Assembly: GCF_011602085.1 (NCBI RefSeq)
Contig: NZ_JAAONY010000002.1
Span: 744,001 to 808,000 of the forward strand
Reading direction: 5' to 3'
Length of the DNA stretch: 64,000 nt
From: Pseudoteredinibacter isoporae
GTDB taxonomy: Bacteria; Pseudomonadota; Gammaproteobacteria; Pseudomonadales; Cellvibrionaceae
The position numbers and the translations under genes were made by a program. This document shows, one piece after another, positions 39,343 to 49,187 of this stretch. Each line of letters starts with the position of its first letter. The stretch's first letter is position 1. Below the pieces are notes generated by a model. That model did no database searches and was not told the DNA's origin. It was given only the letters and a program-made list of their open reading frames with translations.

Positions 39343-41073
39343 CTATTGCTGCTCATGGACCAACTTGCCGTGATACCAGGTTTTCAACACACGGGTTTCA
39401 CTGATCCTGTCCGGATTGATTGCGGTTAAATCCTGAGATAACAGAATCATATCGGCAAACTTACCCACCTCCAGCGAGCCCGTGTCCTTCGCCATCCCAA
39501 GAGCCCTGGCACCATCAACGGTGAAGATCTTCAGTGCCTGTTCCAGGGTGACCGCTTGCTCCTCCCACAAACTGCCGGGGTACTGGCCATTGGGATCTTT
39601 GCGCGTCACCATAGCTTCGAGCCCGGCCCATGGGTCCATACTGGGAACCGCTGCCGGCCAGTCTGAACCGGTCAGCAAAGGCGCACCACTTTCAATCAAG
39701 TCGCGGATTGGCCAATAGTGCTCCCCTCTGGGTTTACCTACAGCACCAATCACCGAATCAATGATGGGAGACGGACTCCACAGGTAGGGGCATAAATCGG
39801 CCACCGCATCCAGCTGCTTAAAACGGGGAAGATCGGCATCATCAATGTACCCGGCATGGGCCAGCTCATGACGTAAGCCCGAATGACCATTGGCTTTGCG
39901 GGCAGCTTCAATGGCATCAAGTGCAATTCGTACCGAACGGTCACCGGCTGTGTGAATCTTTACCGTAAAGCCCGCCTTGTCCAGAGCAATCAGATCGGCT
40001 TTCAGTGCCTCCGGATGAACATGCAAACTGCCCTTGGTGTGTTTGCCATATACCGGCGTGTAGGGGTGCAGCATCGCCGCTGTGCGAGCGGCGGTTGGCA
40101 CGCCATCGGTAAATATTTTTGCAAAATCCACATTCAGCTGAGAACTTTGCGGCTTAGCGTTTTGCAGCGCTTTCAAAGCTTTGCGGTTCTTCAACAATGG
40201 TTTTAGATCGAGGGCTTTTTCACGGTGACCGTAAGGCGTCATCAAGGCCACGGCCATATTCAGGGACAACTCCCCGCGCTGTGCCAGGGTGATGTAGCCT
40301 TCCACTGCAGGATTGGTCATCGCTGTGCCCTTAATCCCGGTAATGCCATAGCTGTTGGCCAACTTGCTGACGTAGCTGGCGGCCTGAATATATTGCTTCT
40401 CACTCCAATGCAGGTTCTGTTGCAAGAAACCAAAGGCTTCAATCAACACGCCGGTTGCTTTGCCGTGCTTATCCCGCAAGATATCCATACCGGGAACATT
40501 TTGATTTTCAACGTCGAGTAATTCCAGGGCTTTGCTGTTTAACCAGGCGTTATGGTAGGCGTCATCCACGATCGCAATCGCTTTTTCGGTACTGACCTCA
40601 TCGAGAAAAGCCCTGGGAGATTCCATAGGGTGATTGATGAAAAAATCGCTGCTCCACTGCCCACCTCGAATCCATAAATCCTGTGGACGTTCTGCTACGC
40701 ATTTACGCAGTTGCTGCTGAATGTCCTTGGGACTGGCCGTGAAGGGAAAGTTACACTCGAATAAATCTTTTACTGCGCCCACGGTTGGATGGACATGGGC
40801 ATCATTAAACCCGGGCATTAACATGGCTCCCTTGGCATCCAGTCTCTTCGTGTGCTCACCAAGATAGGGAGTAAGGGAATTTTTATCACCCAAGGCGAGA
40901 ATACGACCATCCTTAATGGCCACGGCTTTTGCATTGGGCTGATCCGGATTCATGGTAACGATATGCGCGTTTTCAATAAATAAATCCGCGGTATCGTTCG
41001 CCTTCAAGTCATTGGGTAGCAGTAAAGAAAATGCCGAGATAGACAGCAACATCGGCATAGAATTAGTAAACAT
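39343..41073 (-). CDS. Amidohydrolase family protein (YtcJ-like, exported)
   Basis: 576 residues from ATG 41073, which has AGGAG 6 bases upstream. The longer open frame to 41130 would run through the upstream terminator, so it is rejected. A signal peptide (FTNSMPMLLSISAFSLL) leads to the amidohydrolase-3 domain. It shows DAHVHP (metal HxH motif), a long insertion, TAGDRSVRIALDAIE, ELAHAGY and TGSDWP (metal Asp). Family members hydrolyse amide or related bonds. The substrate is unknown; location beside TonB receptors suggests a metabolite brought across the outer membrane. Confidence 0.9.
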   Translation of the reverse strand: MFTNSMPMLLSISAFSLLLPNDLKANDTADLFIENAHIVTMNPDQPNAKAVAIKDGRILALGDKNSLTPYLGEHTKRLDAKGAMLMPGFNDAHVHPTVGAVKDLFECNFPFTASPKDIQQQLRKCVAERPQDLWIRGGQWSSDFFINHPMESPRAFLDEVSTEKAIAIVDDAYHNAWLNSKALELLDVENQNVPGMDILRDKHGKATGVLIEAFGFLQQNLHWSEKQYIQAASYVSKLANSYGITGIKGTAMTNPAVEGYITLAQRGELSLNMAVALMTPYGHREKALDLKPLLKNRKALKALQNAKPQSSQLNVDFAKIFTDGVPTAARTAAMLHPYTPVYGKHTKGSLHVHPEALKADLIALDKAGFTVKIHTAGDRSVRIALDAIEAARKANGHSGLRHELAHAGYIDDADLPRFKQLDAVADLCPYLWSPSPIIDSVIGAVGKPRGEHYWPIRDLIESGAPLLTGSDWPAAVPSMDPWAGLEAMVTRKDPNGQYPGSLWEEQAVTLEQALKIFTVDGARALGMAKDTGSLEVGKFADMILLSQDLTAINPDRISETRVLKTWYHGKLVHEQQ

Positions 41074-41083
41074 AAAGACTCCT

Positions 41084-41107
41084 AAAAAAAGGCCCGCAAG
41101 GCGGGCC
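41084..41107 (-). terminator. Rho-independent terminator of TonB receptor 1, abutting the next ribosome site
   Basis: On the minus strand GGCCCGC-CTT-GCGGGCC (41107-41091) is a perfect 7-bp stem followed by TTTTTTT (41090-41084). The ribosome site AGGAGTC of the amidohydrolase begins at 41083. The terminator is 43 bases after the receptor stop. Confidence 0.95.
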
Positions 41108-41150
41108 AGCCACGGCAGTGAGGAGACCACCGACTAAGGGAACATAACAG

Positions 41151-43616
41151 TCAGAAACGGTAACTCAATCGCATACCGGCGCTGCGGGGCATTCCAGCGC
41201 TGCGCACATAGGGACCGTTACCACCACGATAAGCTGCTGGAAAATAGTATTCATCAAAAGCGTTGCGCACCCAGGCCATAAGTCGCCACTGCTCATTGGG
41301 GCTCACTAAAGCCGCACGCAGATTAACCAGTTCGTAATCATCCGTTGCGGCTTCCGGCGCAACACCACCACTGGTTTCATCCTGATAGGAATAATCCATT
41401 CCCAACTCGATTTGATAGCCATTTTGCAATGCCCACTGGTATTGCACAGTGGCGTTGTAGGTCCACTCAGGAGATTGCGCCAGCTCCAATCCGGAAGCAT
41501 CTCGACGCACAACCGTAGGCCAGGCACTGGCCTGCTGATCAATGGCTTGCCACTCTTCCACTAAGGTATCCAGATAAGCAACACCCAACTGAACCGTCCA
41601 GCCTTCTCCGGGCAACCATTGCATATCCAACTCAGCACCGTTGATGCGTGATTGAGGCACATTGGTTAAACCCGCGATATTACCCACAAAGGTCACCGCC
41701 ACGTCCTGTTCCTGCTTGTCACTGTAGTCATACAAGAACGCCGCAAGGTTCAACTGCATGGTGTTATCCAGCAGCGTGGCTTTTAAACCGGTTTCAAACG
41801 CATCAAGCTCTTCTTCACCATAGGGTTGCAACTGGGAGGTGGCATTAGAATTAGCCCCATTAAAACCGCCCGACTTGAAACCGTTTGAGAAGGTGGCGTA
41901 CCACAGCAAATCATCATTAATGGCGTAATCAATGCCGAGCTTGCCCATCCATTTTTTGGTTTCTATGCGATCTTCATAAACATGAAAGGCATCGTTTACA
42001 TTCTCAGTGCCAATCACCGAAAAAATATAATTTTCTGAGTTCGGGTCATCATCGATGGTGCCGCAACTGCCCGGAGTCAGGCTTGTGCCAAAGCTGCTGT
42101 TCAGGAAATTGGCCAGACTGCCATCACCGGCATCAAAGGTGCAACCCGCCCAATCTCGCGTTTCACGGGTGTAGCGCAGGCCTGCCGTTAAACGCCAATC
42201 TTCATTGAAGTTCCATTCGACATGAGCAAACACAGCAGCAGATTCGGTTTCCTGTGTGTATCGGGTATCAAGTTCTAAAATCGGTGCGGCATTGAAAGGG
42301 GCAACACCGAAAGGAATGGAGCCATTACCAAACACCGAATCAGCCATAAAGAAATGGTACTGCTCTTCCATATCGTCCTGGCTGTAGTACAGGCCTGCGA
42401 TCCACAGCAATTCCTCACTTTGCCCACTCAAACGCAATTCCTGGGAGAAAACATCCAGCTCCGTATCATTGATATTGCTGGAATCCAGTTGAGCCGTGCC
42501 GTCCCAATCGTTGCTCTCCTGACGTTCAAACTCGTCGTAGGCCGTGATGGAGGTGAGTTCGATATCACCCAAAGACCACTCCAGTTTTACCGAAGCACCA
42601 CGCAATTGATTGTCACGACGTGGGCGTAGATTCCAACGCTGCCCCGTACGTTCGCTGACGTATTCGTTCGTCCAATCAGCGGCCTCGTTATCACCGCGAG
42701 AATACCAGGGCGGGGTTTGACCAAAGAACTGGCTGCCGGGAATCAGATATTGATCCAGACCGAGATACGGTGCGGCGAAATCCGTTGCCAAGCCCGCATC
42801 AGTTCCGGCGTAAGCGGTATTCGCCCGATTATCAGACTGGTCGTCCACATAATGCAGGTTCACCAGCGCGGACAAGGAATCATTCACGCTGATATCAAAC
42901 AATGCCCGCCAGGCCAATTGATCTTTTTCACCAAGACGATCATTTCGAGTCAGACTTTTTTGCCAACCTTCATTGGAGCTGACAGATTTTAAGGCAAAGC
43001 GACCATTCACAGATTCGTTCAGGGCGCCGCTCACAAAACCTTCGACATCCAATACTTTGAGATCGTCATAGGCAATATCAATGGCCGCTTCAAAATCATC
43101 CGTCGGTTTTTTGCTGACAAAGTTGATCTGCCCCGCCGTGGTATTGCGACCATACAAATCCCCCTGGGGGCCTTTCAGCACCTCAACACGCTCAACATCG
43201 AACAATACACCGCGGCTCATTACCGTATAGGGAATCGCGACCTCATCCAGATACAAGCCGACGGTTGAAGAGGCCGCGGTTGAATAGTCCTGAAAGCCAA
43301 CACCACGAATGGTGTACAAAGGTACGCCCGTTGCGGCCGTTTCATTCACGGTCAGGCCAGGCGTAAACACAGCAATATCTTCCGCCGTCGTCACACCATT
43401 ATCTTTCAGTTGATCACCGGTAAATGCATTTACGGTAATACCAATATCATTAACACCCTGAGCGTGCTTTTGAGCGGTGACCACTACCTCTTCCAGGGTG
43501 GACGCATGAGCACTGCCTGAGGCGAGCAATACCGCTAGAGATAGACGATTGAAAGGCAACACATACTGAAAAGATGAGACATGCCATGGAAACAGAGACT
43601 TTGTTATTTTATTCAT
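41151..43616 (-). CDS. TonB-dependent outer-membrane receptor (1)
   Basis: 821 residues from ATG 43616, with a signal peptide (NRLSLAVLLASGSAHA). The TonB box and plug start as LEEVVVTAQKHAQGVNDIGITVNAFTGDQL, and IRGVGFQDYS and VEVLKGPQGDLYGRNTTAGQINFVSKKP are plug motifs. The barrel ends in Arg-Phe, as needed for BAM assembly. The ORF extends to 43727, but 43616 gives the normal signal. The ligand is unidentified; the motifs are those of receptors for small organic compounds rather than known siderophores, but this does not fix the substrate. Confidence 0.93.
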   Translation of the reverse strand: MNKITKSLFPWHVSSFQYVLPFNRLSLAVLLASGSAHASTLEEVVVTAQKHAQGVNDIGITVNAFTGDQLKDNGVTTAEDIAVFTPGLTVNETAATGVPLYTIRGVGFQDYSTAASSTVGLYLDEVAIPYTVMSRGVLFDVERVEVLKGPQGDLYGRNTTAGQINFVSKKPTDDFEAAIDIAYDDLKVLDVEGFVSGALNESVNGRFALKSVSSNEGWQKSLTRNDRLGEKDQLAWRALFDISVNDSLSALVNLHYVDDQSDNRANTAYAGTDAGLATDFAAPYLGLDQYLIPGSQFFGQTPPWYSRGDNEAADWTNEYVSERTGQRWNLRPRRDNQLRGASVKLEWSLGDIELTSITAYDEFERQESNDWDGTAQLDSSNINDTELDVFSQELRLSGQSEELLWIAGLYYSQDDMEEQYHFFMADSVFGNGSIPFGVAPFNAAPILELDTRYTQETESAAVFAHVEWNFNEDWRLTAGLRYTRETRDWAGCTFDAGDGSLANFLNSSFGTSLTPGSCGTIDDDPNSENYIFSVIGTENVNDAFHVYEDRIETKKWMGKLGIDYAINDDLLWYATFSNGFKSGGFNGANSNATSQLQPYGEEELDAFETGLKATLLDNTMQLNLAAFLYDYSDKQEQDVAVTFVGNIAGLTNVPQSRINGAELDMQWLPGEGWTVQLGVAYLDTLVEEWQAIDQQASAWPTVVRRDASGLELAQSPEWTYNATVQYQWALQNGYQIELGMDYSYQDETSGGVAPEAATDDYELVNLRAALVSPNEQWRLMAWVRNAFDEYYFPAAYRGGNGPYVRSAGMPRSAGMRLSYRF

Positions 43617-43791
43617 AGATACAGGCGCACAGAGGCCGCCGCTCCTTATTCGCGGGATAAAAATTAGCAATCGGAGACATAATGTCAAAACGGACAGATG
43701 TGAATGGCCTCGGCCCAGTCCTGGCACTCAATTTTTATTGCTTTAGCGGAGTGCTTCGAGAGAGATACTACGAATTGACAGATAAATTATC

Positions 43792-43829
43792 TTGACGAAA
43801 GCGGACAAGGGCTTGACCACTTTCGTCAA
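43792..43829. promoter_or_regulatory. Inverted repeat upstream of TonB receptor 1
   Basis: TTGACGAAAG (43792-43801) and CTTTCGTCAA (43820-43829) are perfect 10-bp arms with an 18-base spacer. They lie in the 231-base region between the symporter stop and the receptor start, which holds no gene. The repeat is a candidate operator for receptor expression. A GC hairpin (CCCGC...GCGGG) follows the symporter stop and has only TTT after it. Confidence 0.5.
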
Positions 43830-43847
43830 AGGCCCGCGAGGAGCGGG

Positions 43848-45185
43848 TCAGGGAAGCGACGAGTAAAAAATAAGAAGGATAATCAATGGGCAAATGTACT
43901 TCACATAAACCGGCCACAGTCGCCAGAACAGGGTGGCTGCGATATGCGGACTCCCCTGTTGAAGCTCTTTCAACAGAGACTGCCGCTGCCAAAGCCAACC
44001 GAGATAAATGGAAAACACCAAACCCATTAAAGGCTGACCATATTCCGTACTTGCAGTAACCGCCAGTTCGAATAAAGCATCACCCTGCCAAATCAGCAAA
44101 ACGCTCAAAGCACTGATCACAGACACACTGATAATGCCGGCTTTTTTACGCTCGATACCAATTTGTTCGGATAGGGTCGCCACAGGAACTTCCAACATCG
44201 AAATTGACGAGGTCAGGGAAGCCAATACCAACATGGCAAAAAACAAGGCACTCAGCAGCGTGCCAAAGCTGCCCAGGCTTTTGAACAATTCCGGCAATAC
44301 CACAAACACCAGTTGGGAACTGGCCAGTAGGTTGCCATCGGCATCGAAGATCTCAACGCCATTCGACATCGCCACATACATGGCCGGAATAATCAACAAG
44401 CCTGCCAAAAAGGCGATGGCCACATCCACCAGAGTAACCCAGGCGCCCAGTTTGGGTAAGGATTCACGATGGCTGATATAAGAACCATAGATCAACATGG
44501 TTCCCACGCCCAGAGACAAAGAGAAAAACACTTGTCCCATGGCGCTGAGCATTAGCTCGCCCTGCCAAAGTTTACTGACATCCGGCAACAAATACGCCTT
44601 AAGTCCCTGCTTTGCTCCTGTTTGATTCAGCACAATGGCGATCAACACTAACAACAAAACAATCAGCATAGGCATTAAGCAACGCGACCAGGCTTCAATG
44701 CCAGCACTGACGCCTTTTAAGACAATGGCCAACGTCAATACCATAAATACCAAGGTAAAAAAGATGCTGGCACCAGTGCCGGAGAGCAATCCTGGCTCCA
44801 CTGCAAACAAGGCAAGTAGAGACCGTAAACACTGACCCAGCATAAGACCCGCAATCACCCCGTAAAAGCTCAGGATCAATGCGGCAACTGCTACACCAAG
44901 GTATCCAAATACAGTACTTAAAAAACGACTTAGTGGTCCTATGGAAAGTTTTTTTAAGGCCGCCAGCGTATTGGCTTTTGCAAAGCGCCCGATGGCCAGC
45001 TCCGTCATCAACACTGGATAAGCGATCAGAAACGCCAGCAACAAATACACCAGAACAAACGCAGCGCCACCATTCGCGGCAACCTGAGACGGAAAGCCCC
45101 AGATGTTGCCTAAACCTACCGCCGAACCTGCGGCGGCCAGAATAAAGCCCAAACGAGAGCTGAACTCTCCCCGAGAAGCTGCCAC
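43848..45185 (-). CDS. Sodium-dependent transporter, neurotransmitter:sodium symporter family
   Basis: A 445-residue inner-membrane protein with about 12 TM segments. The NSS signature GFILAAAGSAVGLGNIWGFPSQVAANGGAAFVLVYLLLAF forms the unwound TM1 that binds Na+ and substrate. MGQVFFSLSLGVGTMLIYGSY (TM6 region) and SSISMLEVP (TM8) also match. Such proteins import amino acids or similar small amines with Na+. The gene starts 4 bases after the sulfatase stop, so the two are co-transcribed; the likely cargo would be a sulfatase or amidohydrolase product (inference). Confidence 0.92.
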   Translation of the reverse strand: MAASRGEFSSRLGFILAAAGSAVGLGNIWGFPSQVAANGGAAFVLVYLLLAFLIAYPVLMTELAIGRFAKANTLAALKKLSIGPLSRFLSTVFGYLGVAVAALILSFYGVIAGLMLGQCLRSLLALFAVEPGLLSGTGASIFFTLVFMVLTLAIVLKGVSAGIEAWSRCLMPMLIVLLLVLIAIVLNQTGAKQGLKAYLLPDVSKLWQGELMLSAMGQVFFSLSLGVGTMLIYGSYISHRESLPKLGAWVTLVDVAIAFLAGLLIIPAMYVAMSNGVEIFDADGNLLASSQLVFVVLPELFKSLGSFGTLLSALFFAMLVLASLTSSISMLEVPVATLSEQIGIERKKAGIISVSVISALSVLLIWQGDALFELAVTASTEYGQPLMGLVFSIYLGWLWQRQSLLKELQQGSPHIAATLFWRLWPVYVKYICPLIILLIFYSSLP

Positions 45186-45189
45186 CTAA

Positions 45190-46782
45190 TTACTCCTCAG
45201 ACTTGGCGGCACGCACAAAAGGAGGACGCCAGTTCGGAAAATGTTCCTGATAAAACTCATTGCGACCACCGTATTCCAGAACAGCGCGACCCGTGCCGCC
45301 TTTCCAGACATCAAATTCCGGTGAAGCATAGCGATCAAAGAACGCCTGCAACTGCCCTTCCAGTACTTTAGCCTTGGCCCTATAGGATTTCTCGGCAATC
45401 AAGTTCTTGTACTCGTTCGGGTCATCGCTAAGGCGATAGAGTTCATCTGGTCCATCGGGAAAGCGTTTCACCAGTTTCCAATCTCCCACACGAATGGCCC
45501 GAGTGCGCATGTACTCGAAAATAATATCGGCTGGTTTTTCCGGTGAAATTTTGCCCTTGAAAAACTGACTGAGATCACGACCGGGAGATTGCGGGAGCTG
45601 TTTGGCATTTTGCCCAATATAGCCCAGCAAACTTGGCGCCAGATCAAACTGATTAACGGGCTCCATGCTCTGCCCTCTTTTGACTTTGCCCGGCTGACGA
45701 AGGATCAACGGAATATTCATATTTTCATCATAGGCAGCCGTGGGTAGAGATGCAGAGCTGTTTCCCCACAAGCCGTGTTCGCCAAGCGATGCCCCTTGAT
45801 CCGAAGTGAAAACCACCAGGGTATTGTCATCAAACCCCTGAGCTTTCAAAGCCTTCATGACACGGCCAATGCCTTCATCCACCATACTCAATTCCGATGC
45901 AGCGTGTTGCATTGCCGTTGAGTTATTTAAAGACTTCACCATGCCCCAAGCCACTTCAGACCAGCGACTCTTGCGCCCCTCTTCCGCGCGCCAGCCTTTC
46001 AAAAACTCCCCACCGCCATCGCTGCTTTGCACCGCACGGCTGACAAAGTTTTCCAGATAGGGATGAATGGGATCTTTTGCCGTGGGCACAGGGTTCTTGC
46101 GATAGTAGTCCGCAAAACGATTGTCGGGCTCTTCCAAAACCAAGGGCGGCAACAAATAGGGACCGTTGTACGACAAGTACAAAAAGAACGGCTGCTGCTT
46201 ATCTTGCTGGGCGATAAACTCAACCGCTTTATCGGTCCAGTAATCGGTCAGATGTTTTTCGGTTCGGTAGTGCTTGCCATTATCAATCACCTCCATGTTA
46301 TGGAAGCTACTGGTATGACCGCTGGCAAAGGTAACCCAATAGTCAAAAGACATTTGCGGCTTTTCAGGTGTCCCCAAATGATACTTGCCAATCAGGCCAG
46401 TTTTGTAACCCGCCTTGGAAAGTTCACCCGGAAGGCTCGGATACTCCACCAAAGCCGACCATTCTTTTAAACCGACATCGGAAGGCAAAGCGTTATGCAC
46501 ACCATTCTGGGAGGGTAGAAGCCCGGTTAACAATGTGGCTCGTGTTGGCGAGCACACGCCACTGCTGGCAAACGCCTGGTTCAATTGCAAACCTTCACTG
46601 GCCAATTGATCAATATGCGGGGTTGAAACATGACGATTGCCATAGCTGCCAATCATTTTTGCCGTCACGTTGTCGATCACCACCAGCACAATATTGTCAG
46701 CTCTCTTGTCGGCCGAATAGGTTGCTGTGCTGAAAACACACAACAAAGCGCACAAGGCGGCGCGGCCATAGCTTACATACAT
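45190..46782 (-). CDS. Sulfatase-like hydrolase (arylsulfatase type, Cys)
   Basis: 530 residues from ATG 46782; a GTG at 46794 would lie against the upstream terminator. Signal peptide MYVSYGRAALCALLCVFSTATYSA. The formylglycine motif CSPTRATLLTG places Cys77 as the residue to be modified. NIVLVVIDNVTAKMIGSYG and VVFTSDQGASLGEHG are metal-binding blocks, and IGKYHLG contains the active-site Lys and His. No sulfatase-maturating enzyme gene is in the window. It would remove sulfate esters in the periplasm. It is in an operon with the NSS symporter. Confidence 0.93.
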   Translation of the reverse strand: MYVSYGRAALCALLCVFSTATYSADKRADNIVLVVIDNVTAKMIGSYGNRHVSTPHIDQLASEGLQLNQAFASSGVCSPTRATLLTGLLPSQNGVHNALPSDVGLKEWSALVEYPSLPGELSKAGYKTGLIGKYHLGTPEKPQMSFDYWVTFASGHTSSFHNMEVIDNGKHYRTEKHLTDYWTDKAVEFIAQQDKQQPFFLYLSYNGPYLLPPLVLEEPDNRFADYYRKNPVPTAKDPIHPYLENFVSRAVQSSDGGGEFLKGWRAEEGRKSRWSEVAWGMVKSLNNSTAMQHAASELSMVDEGIGRVMKALKAQGFDDNTLVVFTSDQGASLGEHGLWGNSSASLPTAAYDENMNIPLILRQPGKVKRGQSMEPVNQFDLAPSLLGYIGQNAKQLPQSPGRDLSQFFKGKISPEKPADIIFEYMRTRAIRVGDWKLVKRFPDGPDELYRLSDDPNEYKNLIAEKSYRAKAKVLEGQLQAFFDRYASPEFDVWKGGTGRAVLEYGGRNEFYQEHFPNWRPPFVRAAKSEE

Positions 46783-46794
46783 AATTTTTCTCAC

Positions 46795-46820
46795 AAAAAA
46801 GCGGCCGCCGTGGCGGCCTT
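46795..46820 (-). terminator. Rho-independent terminator of TonB receptor 2, abutting the sulfatase start
   Basis: On the minus strand AAGGCCGCC-AC-GGCGGCC (46820-46803) then GCTTTTTT. The T-tract ends at 46795, only 12 bases from the sulfatase ATG. The GC-rich stem is 6-7 bp. Confidence 0.9.
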
Positions 46821-46846
46821 ATTTGAGGGTTAGGGAGAACCGTATC

Positions 46847-49003
46847 CTACAATTCCCAATCGATCTTGACGCCGAACTCACGGAAGCGACCCGGCTCTAC
46901 CTGAGCAATACCGACAGGGTTCAACACCGCAATACCACTCACAAGATAATGTTCATCGGTCAGATTGGTGCCGTAGATACTAAGCTGCCAGTTGCTGCCT
47001 TCGGGGCGACAGCGCACATTGGCATTCAACAGCCCGTAGGCTTCCTGTTGGATAAAATTAGCGTCGGGCGTGACTGAGCGGAAATCGTCTTTCCAGCCGT
47101 AATCAATACGGGCAATGGTTTCCCCCCAATCTGCCTCCAGGCCGATGGCATAAGATATTTCCGGTGCTCTGGCGAAATCACTGTCGAGGCCAACACTGGC
47201 TCGATCAGATTCGATGCGAGTGTAGTCCGCATTCAGGTATCCAAAGGCACCGTCAACGCTGAACACATCGTTAATCAGGAAAGTGAACTCCCCTTCCAAA
47301 CCGCTGATTTCCGCCGCACCAATATTTTGAATAACATTGCGGGTTGTACCGGGCAACAGAGAGCTGATTTGCATATCATCATACTCTCCGTAGAAGAACG
47401 TCATATTGAAACGCAGGCGTTGATCCAGTAACTCACTGCGCAAACCCAGCTCTGCAACATCAAGCGTTTCTTCGTCGAATGCTGTGATACCAAAGAAATT
47501 ATCAGCCCCAAGATCGGCACGAATGCGATCATTAAAACCGCCCGAGCGGTATCCCCGAGCCAGCGAGGTAAACAGGAATACATCGTCATTCATCTGGTAT
47601 TCCAAACTTATGCGCCCGGTCAGTGCACTCCATGTGTCAGAATTGCGGACATCTTCTGTGATTTTTTTCGCGCCGGCCGGGTTCAGTTCATTCGCCACAA
47701 TACTTTTGTCATCGTAGGTATAACGTAAACCGCTTGTCAGAGACCACTGATCATTCAGATCAAAACTGGCCTGACCAAATACCGCGTAACTTTCAACTTC
47801 ATAGGGGTTAACAATACGTGTGGAGGTGCGGTCTCTTGAATTGCGAGTGGTATAGACGTCACGCTGATCACTGGCTTCTTCGCTGTAATAAAAGAAACCC
47901 GCCAGCCAACTGTGGCCATCGCCCTCACCGGAAAACTGAAATTCCTGGGACAACATATCGATATTGCGATCAAAGTTCTGCTCAAACAAAGATGCTGGTG
48001 TGCCATCGGTGTCGTAAGCGCCGGTCACATCGATTTTGCGCCAGGACGTTGATGATTTGAACTCGATAGAATCACTCAAGCCCCAATTGATGGTCAGGTT
48101 GCTGCCGCGATTATCACTCTTGTAAAAGTTCTCACCGGTTTGGTATGACTTGCTGTAGTCGCCCAGTGGAATATTGGCAATATCGAAGCCGGCTCCGGCC
48201 TCACCTTGTACAAAGGGCGCATTGTTGTTGCGAGCGATCAACACACTGGCACCGCCATTGCTGTTCCCTTTGGTGTAGTCAGCCGACCATAACAGCTCGG
48301 CATTGTCACTCAGCTGCCAGCGCATATAGGCACGAAACAGATCACTGTTTTTATCACCATAGTCAACGCCACTCAGCACGCCTTTTACATGGCCATCCTG
48401 ATTTAAGGTGGCTCCGGTAAAACGAAAAGCCACATCTTCACTCACCGGTAGATTCACCACGGCTTTTACATCGCGACGATTTTCACTGCCAATATTCAGT
48501 TGGACTTTAGCTTCCAGTTCATCCGTTGGCTTTTGGGTGATGTACCGGATCGCACCGCCGGTAGCACCACGACCAAACAACGTGCCCTGGGGGCCACGGG
48601 AAACTTCAACTTGGGCGACATCCAGCACACTTAGCAAGGCACCATCCGTTCGCCCATAGTAAGCATCATCGACATAAAGCGCGATTGGCGTTTCCTGATT
48701 TACCGCATTACGGTCGGTACCGATACCGCGAACAAAAAAGGCTGCGTTGCTGCCACCCAGTCCGCCCGCACCACCCGCAGCGACGTTGGGCATTTTCATT
48801 TCAATACCCTTGAGATCGGAGATGTTTTGTTGCTCCAGATTCTCCGCTCCGAGCGCAACAACAGACAAAGGGGTTTCCTGCAGGCTTTCGCTGCGTTTAC
48901 GTGCTGTTACCACCACTTCTTCCAACATACCGTCGGCGTAAATAATGGGGCTAGGCATCACACTGGCTATGGCTGAGGCCAGCAAGAGCTTTTTATTATT
49001 CAT
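46847..49003 (-). CDS. TonB-dependent outer-membrane receptor (2)
   Basis: A 718-residue receptor with signal peptide MNNKKLLLASAIASVMPSPIIYADG. The TonB box is MLEEVVVTARKRSESLQETPLSVVAL. Plug motifs include VRGIGTDRNA and VEVSRGPQGTLFGRGATGGAIRYITQKP. Barrel strands run to the C-terminal FGVKIDWEL. The first of the minus-strand genes in the sulfatase locus. It is controlled from a promoter overlapped by MarR-like sites and is divergent from the marR gene, implying MarR control. The ligand is unknown. Confidence 0.93.
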   Translation of the reverse strand: MNNKKLLLASAIASVMPSPIIYADGMLEEVVVTARKRSESLQETPLSVVALGAENLEQQNISDLKGIEMKMPNVAAGGAGGLGGSNAAFFVRGIGTDRNAVNQETPIALYVDDAYYGRTDGALLSVLDVAQVEVSRGPQGTLFGRGATGGAIRYITQKPTDELEAKVQLNIGSENRRDVKAVVNLPVSEDVAFRFTGATLNQDGHVKGVLSGVDYGDKNSDLFRAYMRWQLSDNAELLWSADYTKGNSNGGASVLIARNNNAPFVQGEAGAGFDIANIPLGDYSKSYQTGENFYKSDNRGSNLTINWGLSDSIEFKSSTSWRKIDVTGAYDTDGTPASLFEQNFDRNIDMLSQEFQFSGEGDGHSWLAGFFYYSEEASDQRDVYTTRNSRDRTSTRIVNPYEVESYAVFGQASFDLNDQWSLTSGLRYTYDDKSIVANELNPAGAKKITEDVRNSDTWSALTGRISLEYQMNDDVFLFTSLARGYRSGGFNDRIRADLGADNFFGITAFDEETLDVAELGLRSELLDQRLRFNMTFFYGEYDDMQISSLLPGTTRNVIQNIGAAEISGLEGEFTFLINDVFSVDGAFGYLNADYTRIESDRASVGLDSDFARAPEISYAIGLEADWGETIARIDYGWKDDFRSVTPDANFIQQEAYGLLNANVRCRPEGSNWQLSIYGTNLTDEHYLVSGIAVLNPVGIAQVEPGRFREFGVKIDWEL

Positions 49004-49088
49004 ATGAACTCCAGGCTAGTGACCGCAATGCTGTTTGTACATCGCAGCAATGAATTGAATCTTTCAAACCCTGTTTTCTTGTTATGGG

Positions 49089-49129
49089 TTGATATATCAA
49101 TCGTAGAATTTTATGAGTTGTGATGTCAA
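49089..49129 (-). promoter_or_regulatory. Receptor 2 promoter with two MarR-like sites
   Basis: On the minus strand TTGACA (49129-49124), an 18-base spacer and TACGAT (49105-49100) form a promoter. The site TTGACATCACAA (49129-49118) covers the -35. The perfect palindrome TTGATATATCAA (49100-49089) follows the -10. These share a TTGAyAT...CAA pattern with the site before marR. Confidence 0.6.
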
Positions 49130-49187
49130 CCCACAAAATACAAATTGCCGGGAAGAACTAGATCGATTGGGAATAAAAGGCGTTTTC

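Noticed and set aside
41074-41130. Upstream extension of the amidohydrolase gene
   Set aside because: The extension passes through a strong terminator; an AGGAG site before ATG 41073 sets the start.
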